Notes: a model not told the origin generated them from the letters alone. Numbered from the stretch's first letter, positions 51,044-63,350 are shown. The stretch: 64,000 bases of DNA from Myrica gale (GCA_963930655.1 OZ005605.1:16065501-16129500), one strand, 5' to 3'. Numbers and translations are program-made.

Positions 51044-51275
51044 GGGATAAATGCAAAATTGGTCCATGTGCTATACGCAAAAATCGATTTAGTCCCTGTG
51101 ATATGAAAACCATCAATTTAGTCTCTGTGATTTCAAAAAGTGATAAAATTAGTCTCTGATGGAGGACTAATAACAAACGAAAATAGAATCACAGTGACTA
51201 AATCAATATTTTTCATATCACAAGAACGAAAACGATTTTTACGTATAGCACAGGGACTGATTTTGCATTTATCCC
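51044..51275. mobile_element. Foldback MITE with perfect 9-bp target duplication
   Basis: Ends GGGATAAATGCAAAAT and the complement, with inverted arms (GTGCTATACG... / ...CGTATAGCAC). Flanked by TTTCTATTT at 51035-51043 and 51276-51284. MULE type by duplication length. Confidence 0.88.
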
Positions 51276-51284
51276 TTTCTATTT

Positions 51285-52166
51285 CTATTTCAGTGTTTTG
51301 CAAATCAAAATTTTATATGTTTATTATAATGAAAAATAATATTTTGATATAAACAAAATTATTTTGTAGTTATTTTATTAACTCAAAATTAGTGACTAAA
51401 ATTTTGGTACGCTTAGTTAATTTTGGATCATAATATTGGGAACCAGTAGTTAACTTTTTATAAACATATTCTGTAAGTTGCAATGCATTCTCATGAGAAG
51501 AATTAAAAATTTAAGGACTAAATTAAGAAATAATTAAACTACTGGAAGTCTGAAGAATTAATAAAACTTAAAGACTAAATTGAGAAATAGTTAAACTACT
51601 GAAAGTCTGATGGATTAATTAAACAAACAAACAATGGAAGTTTATGCCAATTCATTTATGTTCATGTGACTACTCATATACTCATAAAAAAAGCAAGATA
51701 GTTGCCCACTCAAACAATGCAACAGAAAAGGAGGCACTCAGACTCTGAATTTCATTCAAAGAAACAAAAACTGCTAAAAAATAAAAATAAAAATAACCCA
51801 AAAAGAAGGTAATCTCCCCTATAAATAAGGCTCGTCCTAAGCCAACACGTCATATCCACCCTTCACTTGTTGGTTCTCTGTCCCACACCACAGAGCCCCT
51901 CTTCCTGTCACCCTTCTCCGCCGTCCTATCTTCTCTCTCTCTGCTAAGTTGAGTCAGGCGCAAAGGAGTTGCCGACTTTACCACCATCGCCCACCTTCTA
52001 GACTCACATCTTTGACCCTCCCGTACCTCTTACAATTCCGTTTTCAGACCACCTAGCAGCTACACTCACACACCTCCATATTCCCTTTTTATATACAGAA
52101 ACACACGCCCACAGCTCCTGTCACCATTTCTGTATCCTCCACCATAAACAAACAGACCACAAAAAC
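51285..52166 (+). promoter_or_regulatory. Upstream region and leader of the CYP710A gene
   Basis: AT-rich to about 51800. CTATAAATAAGG at 51819-51830 is a good TATA box; the following 340 bases are C/T-rich and would be a long 5' UTR. A second TATA-like TTTATATACAG at 52088-52098 could give a shorter leader of about 50 bases. Which is used cannot be told from sequence. Confidence 0.5.
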
Positions 52167-53687
52167 ATGAAATTCGGCTTAACCTTTCTCGTCCCACTTG
52201 CTCCTTATCTCTTCTCTCTCGTAGTCTTCTTTCTCTTCTTCGAACAGATCACTTACTTGCGCAAGAGAAAATGGGTTCCCGGCCCTGCTCTCGTCTTTCC
52301 CTTCCTCGGAAATGCTATTCCATTGGTCCGTCAGCCTACCAGGTTCTGGGACCTCCAATCCGCTCTCGCCAAGTCCTCGGATCTCGGCTTCTCCGTCAAC
52401 TACATCGTCGGCAAGTTCATTGTATTCATCCGCGACACTGAGCTCTCCCACAAGATATTCGCCAATGTGCGGCCTGATGCCTTCCTCCTCGTGGGCCACC
52501 CTTTTGGCAAAAAACTCTTCGGCGACCACAACCTCATTTACATGATGGGCCAAGATCATAAGGATGTCCGCCGTCGCATCGCTCCCAATTTCACACCCAA
52601 GGCCCTCTCCACCTACACCTCCCTCCAGCAGAGTGTCATCCTCAACCATTTTAAGAAATGGGAGCGCCTTTCCTCAGACAGCGCGCCGAAGCCGATAGCG
52701 CTTAGGCTTCTGGCTCGTGATATGAATCTGGAAACTTCGCAGACCGTATTTATTGGGCCGTATTTGGGGCCCGAGGCTCGTGAGAGGTTCAAGTACGATT
52801 ACAATTCCTTCAATGTTGGGCTCATGAAGCTGCCCATCGACTTGCCTGGGACGGCGTTCCGGAACGCCAGGCTCGGCGTTGACCGCCTCGTCAAAACTCT
52901 TGCTGTCTGTTCGGAACATAGCAAAGCGAGGATGCAGAAGGGAGAGGAGCCTTCGTGCTTAATCGATTTCTGGATGCAGGACACATTGAAGGAGCTGGCA
53001 GATGCAGCCGAAGCTGGCGAGCCCGTGCCCACTCACACCAGTGACCTGGAGATTGGCAGCTACCTCTTCGACTTTCTTTTTGCTGCTCAGGACGCGTCAA
53101 CCTCCTCGCTGCTTTGGGCAGTGACGCTTCTCGACTCGCACCCGGAGGTGCTGGCTAAGGTCCGCAGGGAAGTCGATTCTATATGGTCGCCGGAGTCGGA
53201 TTCTTTGATCACCGCTGAGCAGCTTTTGCGAATGAAGTATACGCAGGCGGTGGCACGCGAGGTCGTGAGGTACAGAGCTCCGGCGACCATGGTGCCCCAC
53301 ATAGCCGCGGAGGACTTCCCGTTGACAGATAATTACACCATTCCAAAAGGGACGATCGTTTTCCCTTCTCTCTACGAGTCGTCCTTCCAGGGGTTCAGCG
53401 AGCCAGAGCGGTTCGACCCGGACAGGTTCTCGGAGGAGCGCCAAGAAGACCGAATTTTCAAGCGGAATTACCTGGTGTTCGGGGCCGGGGCACACCAGTG
53501 CGTGGGCCAGAGGTACGCTCTGAACCACCTAGTCCTCTTCATCGCGATGTTCGCGACGTTGCTCGATTTCAAGCGACACCGGACCGACGGCTGCGACGAG
53601 ATCGAATACGTTCCCACCATTTGCCCCAAAGACGACTGCATGGTTTTCCTCTCGAGGCGGTTGGCGCGGTATCCGATTGACTCCTAG
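52167..53687 (+). CDS. CYP710A: CYP710A sterol C-22 desaturase (cytochrome P450), intronless
   Basis: A single open frame of 506 codons, the usual length for CYP710A, without introns as is typical for this family. An N-terminal membrane anchor (residues 8-28, hydrophobic) is followed by a proline-containing hinge ([15 protein letters not shown]). P450 signatures in order: I-helix [13 protein letters not shown] (about 310; in CYP710 this replaces the usual AGxDTT), the K-helix ExxR in REVVRYRAP (about 369), PERFDPDRF (about 413) and the heme-binding [12 protein letters not shown] with Cys at about 445. CYP710A introduces the C-22 double bond into side chains of phytosterols, converting beta-sitosterol to stigmasterol at the endoplasmic reticulum, with electrons from P450 reductase. 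The gene is GC-richer than its flanks. The start is the first ATG after the leader and gives the full anchor. Confidence 0.97.
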   Translation: MKFGLTFLVPLAPYLFSLVVFFLFFEQITYLRKRKWVPGPALVFPFLGNAIPLVRQPTRFWDLQSALAKSSDLGFSVNYIVGKFIVFIRDTELSHKIFANVRPDAFLLVGHPFGKKLFGDHNLIYMMGQDHKDVRRRIAPNFTPKALSTYTSLQQSVILNHFKKWERLSSDSAPKPIALRLLARDMNLETSQTVFIGPYLGPEARERFKYDYNSFNVGLMKLPIDLPGTAFRNARLGVDRLVKTLAVCSEHSKARMQKGEEPSCLIDFWMQDTLKELADAAEAGEPVPTHTSDLEIGSYLFDFLFAAQDASTSSLLWAVTLLDSHPEVLAKVRREVDSIWSPESDSLITAEQLLRMKYTQAVAREVVRYRAPATMVPHIAAEDFPLTDNYTIPKGTIVFPSLYESSFQGFSEPERFDPDRFSEERQEDRIFKRNYLVFGAGAHQCVGQRYALNHLVLFIAMFATLLDFKRHRTDGCDEIEYVPTICPKDDCMVFLSRRLARYPIDS

Positions 53688-54285
53688 ATATTATAAAAAT
53701 GTCGAAAATGCCATTCGTACAGTGATTGCTTTTTAATTCTATCTGAATCAGCCGATGTAACCCAGTGTCTGGGGAGGCTGGTATTGTTGTTGTTTGCCAC
53801 GTTTCTGGAGGGTGGATTGGTCAAGCGATTTATTGTTCTCTTGTGTTGTATTTTTCCGTGTTGGGTCATGGGGGTGTAATGTAATGTATAGAGCTGAATC
53901 AGGCGATGGACAGTTAAGATTCTTTGGAAAAGTGTATGGATCATTCATTGGTGGATTATTGGGTGCTGTTGGGAATCAAATAAAAAAGAGCTATTTTATT
54001 AAATAGTCTCTATTTTATATTCACAAATAATTGTTATTATTTTTAATAAACTATGCAATTTAATAAAATATTTTCTCAATTGGCTTCACTATAATTGTTG
54101 AATTCTCAAACCATGTGCCTGAATTGTGTCGACCTTTTGGTGCGAAATGTTGGAATGTATAGTTTAATTGGTCCTGCGCTTTCTCGTTTCTACTTTTCAC
54201 CTAATCTGATGCGAATGTGAAAGACAGTTGGAATATCTGTCAACGTATAGAATATCTTCTTTGCGGTACGTAGCTTTCATTCTCT
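53688..54285. other. 3' flank of CYP710A
   Basis: Probable 3' UTR to about 54000, then AT-rich DNA. No gene seen. Confidence 0.6.
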
Positions 54286-54592
54286 GGATAAATATATTGG
54301 TTTTGTTACTTTCAACTCGTAATTATTAATTATTTTATTATTTCAGATATTTTATATTATTTGTTAAAATTTATAATTAATTTTAATAAAATTTAATTTT
54401 TAAGCGCTTAAAATTGCAAGTAGTTTACTCTCGTAATATGATTACCGTCAAAAAAGTTATGGGATAAAATTATCAGTTAAATTGATGAAAATTTTACCAA
54501 ATAATATAAAATATTTAAAATTAACCGTTGGTGACTGAAATATGATAAAAATAATAAATTATAGTCTATAGATTGTAAAAATGTATTTATTA
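54286..54592. mobile_element. Palindromic AT-rich MITE, related to 19413-19745
   Basis: Inverted arms (GATATTTTATATTATTTG with TAATATAAAATATTTA) around a central AAGCGCTTAAAA; the right half (GTGACTGAAATATGATAAAA) resembles the right half of 19413-19745. Target duplication not resolved. Confidence 0.5.
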
Positions 54593-57500
54593 TTATTTAT
54601 TTATTTATTTTTAAATCTGTAACCCCAGCATCAATCAAAGTCGTACAATATATATCTGATCAACTTTTGACAGTTAACTAGTGTTTGGCCTTATCTTGAT
54701 AAGAACTTGACAATATTGACAAGAATTGGATGGGTATCATGATTTATGAACCCGCCAACTCCTTGTGGGGCCTTTGGAATAATGTAGTGGATGCATGTCT
54801 TTTTACTTTATTAAAAAAGTGTGCGTATTTTCCTTCACTTCTTCTCTGAGTTCTACTCTTCCAACGTTTTATTCCTGACCAGTAGGAAATAACGTACATC
54901 GGCCTTAGACAGTTTTGCTCACGCCGCACAAGGAGACGTGCCGTTTTTAAAAATCTCATTGGGGATGCAGTAAAGATTGGACATTCAGGTGGACGCATGT
55001 ACGACACTTGGCGTGGCCCGCGAGACAAGACTGTTCATTCACATTTCGGGCAAGATAATTTACAGCGTGAGGTTTCTTTTTGGGCAGCATAACAATGGAG
55101 TTCGATTCGTTAGGTGCTCCGATTCATGGAAGTCTGTTTCCTCAGTTTCCAATTTGGGTGCAGAGCTTATAAGGCGAACGTGAGCGCCGAGATCAGATAC
55201 AGATCAGTCGGATCTTGTATTCCCCAGAGGAATGGCCGGTTAGGCCTGTTTCATTGGCAGGATGAGTTTTGTCTTCGCCTGTACAGGCCGTAAATAAGAA
55301 TCCAAGTGACGTCGTCTCTGTCCGTTATCAGATTCTTCACTGGAGCAGGTTTTTCAAAGGCATATAATTGCTCGTCTAGCTAGTGCATGCATCTTCCCTG
55401 TAGCTAACCTGGTTCACCAAACTCTGAATTATACTAAAAAATTCTTTGCATAATAGTTTTGGGATATTTACCTCATGACGGGTGATTGAACTGTTCAAGG
55501 GTACCAACGGCCAAATAGCCTAACATGGTCGACTCTCTGCAATAATAAAAATCGAGAATTAAATTATGCGAGTAAAAACCGAGACTTAAATAATGTGTAT
55601 AGTGAATGGTTATTACAGTGTTCGAAATTTATCGTGATGTTAAATATTACATAATATTTGAACAGAGTCTGACCATTCACACGAGAGACGAAAAAAATAG
55701 CCTTTCGTGTGTATGTTTTATGAGTCGGTCCAATTCTTTAATTTCTTCCAAATAATCTAACCATGGGTTTCACTGGAATAATAGGAGAGAAGCACATAAT
55801 CATCGATTTTCTAATTGAGAAAGATGAATATTTTAATTGTCAATTAGTTCATATATAAAACAGCCAAATGATACCTTTGTACCGGCCGCGCACATGTATC
55901 ATTGTGAGTAGGATGGGAAGAATGCGTAGAACAGAAGACATGTTCCATTTAAGGCTTCTAAACAAAATAATTCAATATGGACGGACTTGTTAATTGATGA
56001 AGCACATGTCATCCATTATATATAATCCTTTTTTTTAATAAATATCCATTATATATAATCCATATATATAATATACTACCCATGTTTTTTCTTTGCGTGC
56101 TAAGATAAAGAAAATAAAAAAGAAAATGTTTCTTCTTCTCTTTCTTATATATCTCGTAAGTATATGGTTTCACGCCACTGTCCAAATGCTCTCATCCAGC
56201 TCATGCCAAGCCCACAGGTTGAGAGTACGTAAGTGCTCATTCTAGTAATATTGAAGATTATAGCGTCGTTTTCATGCAAATAAAATTATATTTTTTTGGA
56301 TTATTTATCCATTTTATTTAATTAATATTCTTTATTATTTTTCATATATATATTTGATCAGCTGCAGTCTATATATATGGGAAAGATGTCTCTTTCATCC
56401 TTTTAACATATGGACAGTAATATAATTAATATTCTTTAATTATTGGTAGACTTTTGGATGAGATCTGATCAATGGATAAACTAACTAGCTAGAGGTTAGA
56501 GTCCAACGAGGTAGACAATATTTGACAGTGAAGATCAACACGCATATAATTATATATATATATATATATATATATTATTCTAACACCATGCCACTTTCTG
56601 GAGTTTTTTATTTTTATTTTTCCGTATTTCACTTAAATATAGTTTTGGGCAATATATAATTAATGTATGGTCACTATACGTACGTATCCGACCTGATCAC
56701 CTCTAAACAAGACAAAATTATACGTGGACCTCACGTTAAAACTTGTATCCAAAAACCGTTCCTGATCGATCTAAAATTAGCAATATATACTTTACAAATG
56801 ACTAAATGATGGGAACTCTTTTTTTTTTTTCCTGCAGAATATGCCTCAGACGCAAAACAATGTTCCACTACACTAGGCTACTACGATAATTATTTCTATA
56901 TTTCGCATTATATAATTAATTTATGTCAACACACTATTAGCTGTATATATGTATCATTGGATTTGGCCCAATCCACCTTTCACATAAGAAGGGAATCCCT
57001 ACCATTTGGAGGAGTCCTTTGGCAACAATGGACTTGCTTGGTATGCAAAGATAAGAACTGCACCATAAATCTGGATTGGTCTAAGTAATGAACACCAAAA
57101 TAATTCGAAAATACAAAACAATTTGCCAATACCAATACCTGATCGAAATACTTTAATTTTTATCAGATGGGTGCATGGTAGCTTGATGTGAAAATTCTAG
57201 TAATTAGAAAATTAAGAAAATTATTTGGTTTTTTTAATTTGTTCAAGAAAATGTCATGAACTAGTAAATGATTTGAATTTGGATTGAAAATCTATTCCAA
57301 TTTTGAAATTGCAATGTGTCAAGTTTAGTAGCTGAAGTGTGAATGATAGAATGTGTAATATTTAGAAGATGCCAAGTGTGTTTGTTCTTTTTAATTTGTT
57401 CGCAAAAATGTCACAAAACATGCAGCATTCATCCATACAAAACATTTATATGGCGGGAATAAACTCGGCCCACGTCAACTCAACCAACGACGGTGAAGGA

Positions 57501-57664
57501 AGCATATATAAACTGGGCCGTTTATATATGAGGCCCAGCCCATGTCCACCGCAGGCCTTAATTGAGTTAACAAATTTACCTTCCCTTTCACCCAGGAGAA
57601 ATAAGAAACTTCCAGTATTAAGCCATAGAAGAGAAAAACCACCGGCATCATTTCCTTTGAGAAA
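54593..57664. other. Long gene-free stretch
   Basis: About 3 kb, AT-rich, with an (AT)n run at 56549-56574. A GC-richer island at about 54740-55340 has short ORFs on both strands but no recognised family, intron pattern or RNA gene. Confidence 0.5.
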
Positions 57665-57885
57665 TGGGATTTCAATATCAGAGAAGAATGGGGCAAGAAG
57701 AGGAGGGTGGTGGTGAGGCCTTGGTCATCATGGAGCTCACGGCCTACCTCTATCAGTACCATTTTCAGGAGGAACCCAAGAAGACCATGGAACTGACCGG
57801 CGTTCCCAATCGATACATCACCTTCCACTAAGCCAAGCATAATATTTCCGTACCCGATCCCTTCTCCGCGTCCAAGCTGCGTCCT
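57665..57885 (+). other. Unidentified short coding-like segment interrupted by a solo LTR
   Basis: From ATG 57665 a frame reads GEALVIMELTAYLYQYHF and TMELTGVPNRYITFH, a stop at 57829-57831, then SVPDPFSASKLR up to the LTR insertion at 57886. Composition looks gene-like but I recognise no family. The apparent continuation beyond the LTR runs into the end of a hAT element. May be a gene remnant or chance. Confidence 0.2.
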
Positions 57886-58017
57886 TGTAATACCCATCCC
57901 TCCCTCTATCCACGTATTTACTATGTTTTATGTATGGATGTGTTTTGTTGAACTACTATGTTATCTTATATATTTTTTTAACATAGTTTTTATGTTCAAA
58001 ATTTTTGTGAAAATTGG

Positions 58018-58140
58018 TCGGATTGTTCTACTGGTGTGCTGGGGTCTACTGGTGTGCTGGTGTGCTGGTCTACTGATCTGCTAGTTTGCTGGTCTACTGG
58101 TGTGCTGGTGTGATGGTCTACTGGTGTGCTGGTCGGATTG
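58018..58140. repeat. Short minisatellite in the solo LTR
   Basis: Irregular repeats of CTACTGGTGTGCTGGT (about 10-16 bases) for 120 bases. Confidence 0.85.
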
Positions 58141-59941
58141 GTCGGCTAGGTCCGCTTGGTCAGGAGCGAAAGACCCGCTTCTCTTTCCATTCCTTTCTAC
58201 GTGTCTTCTTCGTGTGGTGGGCAGTAAATGCAACCTTACCATATCTTACCCACTCATCTAGGTGGGGCTTTATCATTGGAGCCTGAGATATGTGAGGTAC
58301 GGAGGTTTAAATGATTCGTTAGGTGGCTTTACGTGATTGGTTTAAAATTTATGGCACAGACTCTTAGTTTGCGGTAATAGGTTGGCCAAAGGGGATGTAT
58401 GCAAGAATGTTCTAATCTTATATGTGCGACACAGAGAATAAAACAGAAAGAATAAGAGCGTTAAACCTTACGACAGAAAAAGAGAAAGTGAGATAACGAC
58501 AGAGAGAGGGAGAACTTCCAGAGAGGGAAAACGACGTAAAATCTGGGGAGCTAAGTGATTGACTAAGGGATAAGAGGAGGAAAATCTTAAGATAAAAGGG
58601 AAAGGCATGTGACTCGGCCTGTCTCTTTTAGCCTTTTTCTTTCCTTTTCTAACCTATTCTTTGTTTGATTAGGTGTTATTTCATCTACCAACAAGTTGTA
58701 CTCAACGCCTAGGTAAGGGATCTAACTAAATAGGTAGAACCAGGGACGTTTTATACGAGTGTAGAGTAGTTTTGAATATATATATATATATATACTCAGT
58801 CATGGATAAAGAAAGAGAGCATGTTCAATGATTATTTTATTCTTGTACAACAACGATTTGGACGTACTGTGTTGGGTGAAAGATGGAACCATTACATATG
58901 TATGTAGGTTCTGCAACTGTTGTGTGTTGTTGATAAAAACAATAGTTTATTTTTAAAAGAGTTGGTCTGAAAGCTTAGGAAATGCCCGGGCCAGTTTTTC
59001 TACAAAAAAAAAACCGGGGTGTTATTTGTTTTTTTTAAGGCCTGGAATTTCTCTTGTTGTATATTAAAAAATCCGAATATGTTTTATTTAAAAAGGGGAT
59101 TAAATAAATAAGAAAAGAAAATTTGTATAAGTTGTTGGACGTGCTCATTATTTCTATTGTGACAAAGTTGCCTTATATGACAGTTGAAATCCATGTAATT
59201 TCTTTATTTTATTGGCATATTCATATTATGTGGTATATGATTGTCATGAAAGCATATGAGACATCTTCATGTCATGGGAATGAAGAATCTAATAATGAAA
59301 TGATCGAAATGACCGAAACGATTGAAATGACCGAAACGACGAAATGAAACCCATACCAAGAGGTGATCCTATGAACGGGTGAAAGGTACCGATCACAGTG
59401 GGATAGTGCAAGGCACCACTGTAAGGAGTGGGTGGTATCCCTGGCGTGAAACAATATACGCTTGACCGGGTCCTGGTGCAAGGAGCACAAGACAGTCCCA
59501 TAAGAAGGGGAGGGGACGCACAACCTTGCTCTAGGGGATAGAACAGAGTAACAAAATGACATCTCTATCGACCTCTATCGAACCGGAAAAGAAAAGAAAA
59601 GTTCAAGTGTGGTTAAGTGTTGCATATCATGAATGATATGTATGGGCATTGACCTGAGACATGCATGCTTAACGCATACTGTGAACCATGTGACAGTAAC
59701 AGAAAAGAAAGAACAAAAAAAGTAAAACGAATGGGAATCAATACATCATCATTGCATTGCTTACAACACATAGTGTTATACTGTTAATAGTTATAAATGC
59801 TCTATGCTTATGATTACCTTCTTATATATATAATTGTGTATAACATGTCCCTTTCCCCCCTTTACCGAGTCTGTAGGACTCACCCCTTTATCTGTTTAAT
59901 TGTCTTGTATGTACTATGGTTGCGGACCCTAGATATAGCAG

Positions 59942-60196
59942 ATGTTGACCTTTATGAGTGAAGAGTACCTGGATGTTGACCCATACATTCTAGTGATTAC
60001 GGTGTGGACGTATGTTACGGATTCATATGAAGTTTTTGTGGAATGTGAGTCCCAGTGGTACTATAAGGAACCTCCAGAAATTTCCGTTGTGGAGCTAGTT
60101 GAGGATGTTCCTATTTCACCATCATTGCCGCTAGAAGATATCGGTGAAAATGTAATAATTGACCTGACCTCTGACACTGAGTCTAGGGTTGATTAG
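59942..60196 (+). other. 84-codon ORF inside the solo LTR
   Basis: Acidic short ORF (MLTFMSEEYLDVDPYIL start). No family recognised; most likely a chance ORF within LTR sequence. Confidence 0.2.
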
Positions 60197-60456
60197 AGAT
60201 TCAGTCGTCATCTTTTTGGGTTCCTGTGATAGTTGTACAGTTGTTGGGGTTTGTGGTTGTAGTATGGAAGCAGTAGACAGCTTCCACTTTTGTTGTACTT
60301 ATTTTCTTTTACTATTGTTTTCCTGTAGACGGATGTTTTGTGAACTGTAACTCCTACCTCCTGTTTATATTTTACATTCTTTTACTTAGTGTTTAACTGC
60401 TATGTATGGTATGTTATATTTTTATTATTCAAGCTATAATTTCTACCTTCTAAAAT

Positions 60457-60458
<2 letters not shown>

Positions 60459-60522
<64 letters not shown>
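60459..60522. repeat. (AT)32 microsatellite
   Basis: 64 uninterrupted bases of AT within the solo LTR. Confidence 0.98.
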
Positions 60523-60524
<2 letters not shown>

Positions 60525-60959
60525 CATTTGTTTTACCAATAAAATTTTAAAAGTTTCCGCTAAGCTTTTTTAACGTCAAAACTCATAGGATCTTTCGTGT
60601 CGTAATCCTCGTTTGTGTGCATACCATCGCTATAGGTGAGCCTAGAGGGTAAGTACGGGCACGGGGCGTGACAGTCCTCAAGCAGTTGGCGGAGCCTTGA
60701 ATGCGATTAATGGGAGGCAAACTCCTAAGGAAAAATAACAAAAAAAAAATACTAGGTAATGCAAAAAAATCTTTAAAAGTTAAAATATCAAAAATTAAAG
60801 GCTAAAAATATTAAAATACAAATACCATACTATTTGCTGATACTTAGAGGTGACAATTAGATCCTACGAGACTGTATCTTCTGAAGACATTGCAAAATAG
60901 TTTTGTTCACAAACATTTTCAGTACTATAACTCTTCAATTCCATAAATGAAGTACTTAC

Positions 60960-61018
60960 TTTTGCTGTCAGAAAGGATGTGTCCTATGCTCAATAAGTCT
61001 TGCTGAATTTGTTGGAAT
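60960..61018 (-). pseudogene. Exon-like piece, source gene unknown
   Basis: On the minus strand, 59 bases between a good acceptor (CCTTTTGCAG) and a consensus donor (AAAAGTAAGT) read FQQIQQDLLSIGHILSDSK in one open frame. I do not recognise the source. Possibly captured together with the neighbouring glutaminyl-tRNA synthetase piece, though it does not belong to that protein's C-terminus. Confidence 0.35.
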
Positions 61019-61154
61019 CTGCAAAAGGAAAAACAGAACACATAAATGAGAAAAAGAAACAATTACTGTGTTTCTATTATTCTTGAAAGACAACAAGAGC
61101 AAAACAAAGCATATTGAAAAAAGAATCCAAAGGATCCAAGGGCATAGAGCTACT

Positions 61155-61243
61155 TCACACCCTTGCTATAGATGCTTTTAGTGTGACAGTTCTTTTGAAC
61201 ACGAGCTTCTCAGAAGTGAAATCTCTATCAACAACAAAATAAC
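61155..61243 (-). pseudogene. Glutaminyl-tRNA synthetase C-terminal exon fragment
   Basis: On the minus strand, after an acceptor (ACAATTTCAG), reads GYFVVDRDFTSEKLVFKRTV then TLKASIARV and a TGA. This matches the conserved end of eukaryotic GlnRS (ERLGYFxVDxDSxxxKLVFNRTVTL). No other synthetase domain is nearby, so it is an isolated fragment, probably carried by the hAT-like element. Confidence 0.6.
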
Positions 61244-62213
61244 CTGAAATTGTACGGAGAAAATACATACTTGGTAAATGATAATGGAAAAAGAATTGGA
61301 ACAAAAAGCTTAATTTTAACATCCACGTAACTATTCTACTCCCCTTACAAAATGAGAAAACAGAAAAATCATACTTCAAAGTGTCTATTATGTGGCTAAA
61401 TTAAGTCAGGTAAGATTGTATCAATGACTAAAATTTTGAAGAAATATATCTGCAACCTGATCCAAACGTCACAATAGAAAAAAAGTTCCACTTTTAGAGA
61501 AAAAAATTAAAAACAAGTTAATCTCAAGGGCTATGAAAAATCAGACCTAAACAAACAAAAGAGGGATAAAAATGAGTCTTACCTCAACTTTGGATTTTCA
61601 TAACTTGCGGAGAAGTCATACATGTAAAATTAGATGACGATAGTGGCAATAAAATGATATAACCAATGATTCTCTAGCAGGTAGAGATGGACACGCTTGG
61701 ATAATTGAATTATCACTTATCCAACAAAAGCACACCACCCCCTTTCTCAGCATTTGCGATATCCCAATTCTCAACCAAGTCCAACATAGAAGGCAAAAGA
61801 ACAAAAAGAAAAGCAAAACTAGCATGGCAAAAATATTTATTTCAAGGATTACAATGGACATCAATTATCAGGACTCAGGAGAAGTATATGAAATATTCGT
61901 TGCAAAATCAACGACAACGTCAACAAGTTAAGGTAGGATTTCAACAGACGGAGAGGTCAAAGTGTGCGAGGAGAGGATTGATGGGATAAAAAAAATTTAA
62001 GCAGAGGGTATGTCGTTTCTCCCTTTGTTAATTTTTTTAAAAAAAGGGGCTACGTTGGGCTGGGCTGCTTGGGCCTTTTGAGGGTGGCGGGCTGAGGGAT
62101 CTGGGCAGGTAAGGGGGCGGGCCTAAAAAATAAAAAATAAAAAATTTACTTGTAAAAATTTTTTTGGGGGAGCCAACCGGGGCGGTGGCCCCTGTTCGCC
62201 CCCTCCACCTCTG

Positions 62214-63104
62214 TTAATCCCCCTTTTCTTTTTCTTTTTCTAAATTGAATATTATTTGTAACTATATGTTGTTTTGGAGTTAAGAATACGTGAATCCATG
62301 TTAAAGAGCAGCTTTGTTCACTGTTTTTCTGTAGATTAGAGCTCTAACTTGTTAAATTTCTTTTTTTACAAGCAATTGAAGAAGAAGCTCGTATGCAACA
62401 CCTTCGTTTTATAAATTGGCAATGGCTATGAGAATGGAAGTAGTAAACTTGCAATTACTTTTGTTAGCAACTCTTATTTATGTCTTTCATAATCAACAAT
62501 ATTCCTCTTCTGATTATAACTTTACCCAACAATATTTTGGGACTATAGATGGTGGTCCGCTTAAAAATATGACATTATCGACTTACGATGTATTGAATTT
62601 GAGGGACTGCCTGCATTCATAAAAAATAATTACAAATTTTTTTCGCAACAACCCATGTCTTATGATGCTTCACTTTTCCGTTTTGGAATTCTCTCTTTAA
62701 AGTCCGAATGAGTGTACATATAGAATTACATAGAGTGGTCTTGTCAAATTCAAGTGTCCAAGATTTCTTGACACTCTAATTTGGCTTGCCCCTAAGTGGA
62801 ATCCTATTGTGTTGCCAAAATCTAGGTACAAACTCAATCTGAAAATCAGTTAATGATGGATCGGCTAGCTATGCAGCAGTGGAAATGAAGGCCAAATTGT
62901 ATAATTACATAGTGAGGGGACAGTGCTAACTGAGGAGGAAGATAAGGAGAACTATGTGTGGATCGGATTTCTTCCGCAAGAATATTAAGAGTATGAGTCA
63001 GCTGCCTCACGAGCAAGGTACTTCTGCTTTGGTCCCACCAGAGAATGAAGATGGTCATAAAATTATGCATCTTTCTTGTTTACCACAAAACCTGTGGGTA
63101 GGGC
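62214..63104. other. Stretch right of the hAT-like element, no gene recognised
   Basis: Contains a 68-codon plus-strand ORF at 62416-62622 (MAMAMRMEVVNLQLLLLATL start), loosely reminiscent of the N-terminus of plant HARBI1-like nuclease ORFs but too short to call, and short ORFs at 62846-63175. None is supported. Confidence 0.35.
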
Positions 63105-63240
63105 TGCACAATCCCGGTGTAGGTGCCGGTTTTGGGAAACCGGTACCTACACCGGGTATGCCGATTTTTAAATAATTGTCACCTACACTGTTAAGGGCAA
63201 AAACCGGCCCTTAGCGTTGGCGGTTTCCGGTTATCCTACA
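63105..63240. mobile_element. Possible hAT MITE end or remnant
   Basis: AGGGCTGCACAATCCCGG and a set of CCGGT/ACCGG short inverted repeats (GGTGTAGGTGCCGG with GGTACCTACACC) resemble ends of small hAT elements (TAGGGCTG-type). No second end is recognised. Confidence 0.3.
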
Positions 63241-63350
63241 TTCATATTGGTCCATTTTTTTAGCATTTTATGCACTTGTGTGTTTAATAGTTAAATGCAG
63301 AGCACATATAAACAACAAACATAGAAAAGTGAGGGTCAAATGGCGAATAC

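Larger units (their letters stand above)
57886..60673. mobile_element. Solo LTR of a large LTR retrotransposon, 2.8 kb
   Basis: Starts TGTAATACCC and ends GGGGCGTGACA, so the tips are TG...CA with near-inverted TGTAAtaCCC/TGTcACgCCCC. Flanked by a perfect 5-bp target duplication GTCCT (57881-57885 and 60674-60678). No gag or pol domain is found inside, only a minisatellite, an (AT)n tract and one 84-codon ORF. It therefore fits a solo LTR left by recombination between the two LTRs of an element, possibly a long-LTR gypsy element; the lineage cannot be told without the internal region. Orientation not determined. Confidence 0.8.
60683..62213. mobile_element. Second hAT-like non-autonomous element with captured exon-like pieces
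   Basis: Left end CAGTTGGCGGAGCC and following AATATCAAAAATTAAAGGCTAA resemble the left end of the hAT at 4236 (CAGTGGCGGATC; AATATCTAAAATTAAAGACTAA). The right end (CGCCCCCTCCACCTCTG) resembles that element's right end (CGCCCCCTATATCTGCCACTG), both preceded by a GGCGG-rich hairpin-like stretch. Its 8-bp flanks (TCCTCAAG and TTAATCCC) do not match, so the boundaries or the insertion history are uncertain. Minus-strand exon-like pieces lie at 60960-61018 and 61155-61243. Confidence 0.6.

Noticed and set aside
52179..53528. Several antisense ORFs of 70-156 codons opposite CYP710A
   Set aside because: They are shadows of a GC-rich conserved coding frame.
57475..57897. 140-codon minus-strand ORF left of the solo LTR
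   Set aside because: It crosses the LTR insertion point, so the frame cannot be ancestral; no family recognised.
57665..60738. A gene apparently interrupted by the solo LTR, since the frame seems to continue (KLRP then QAVGGALNAINGR) across the target duplication
   Set aside because: The continuation is the left end of the hAT-like element at 60683, so the open frame is coincidental.
60683..62213. An 8-bp target duplication for the second hAT-like element
   Set aside because: The flanks TCCTCAAG and TTAATCCC do not match; I keep the element on terminal and internal similarity only.
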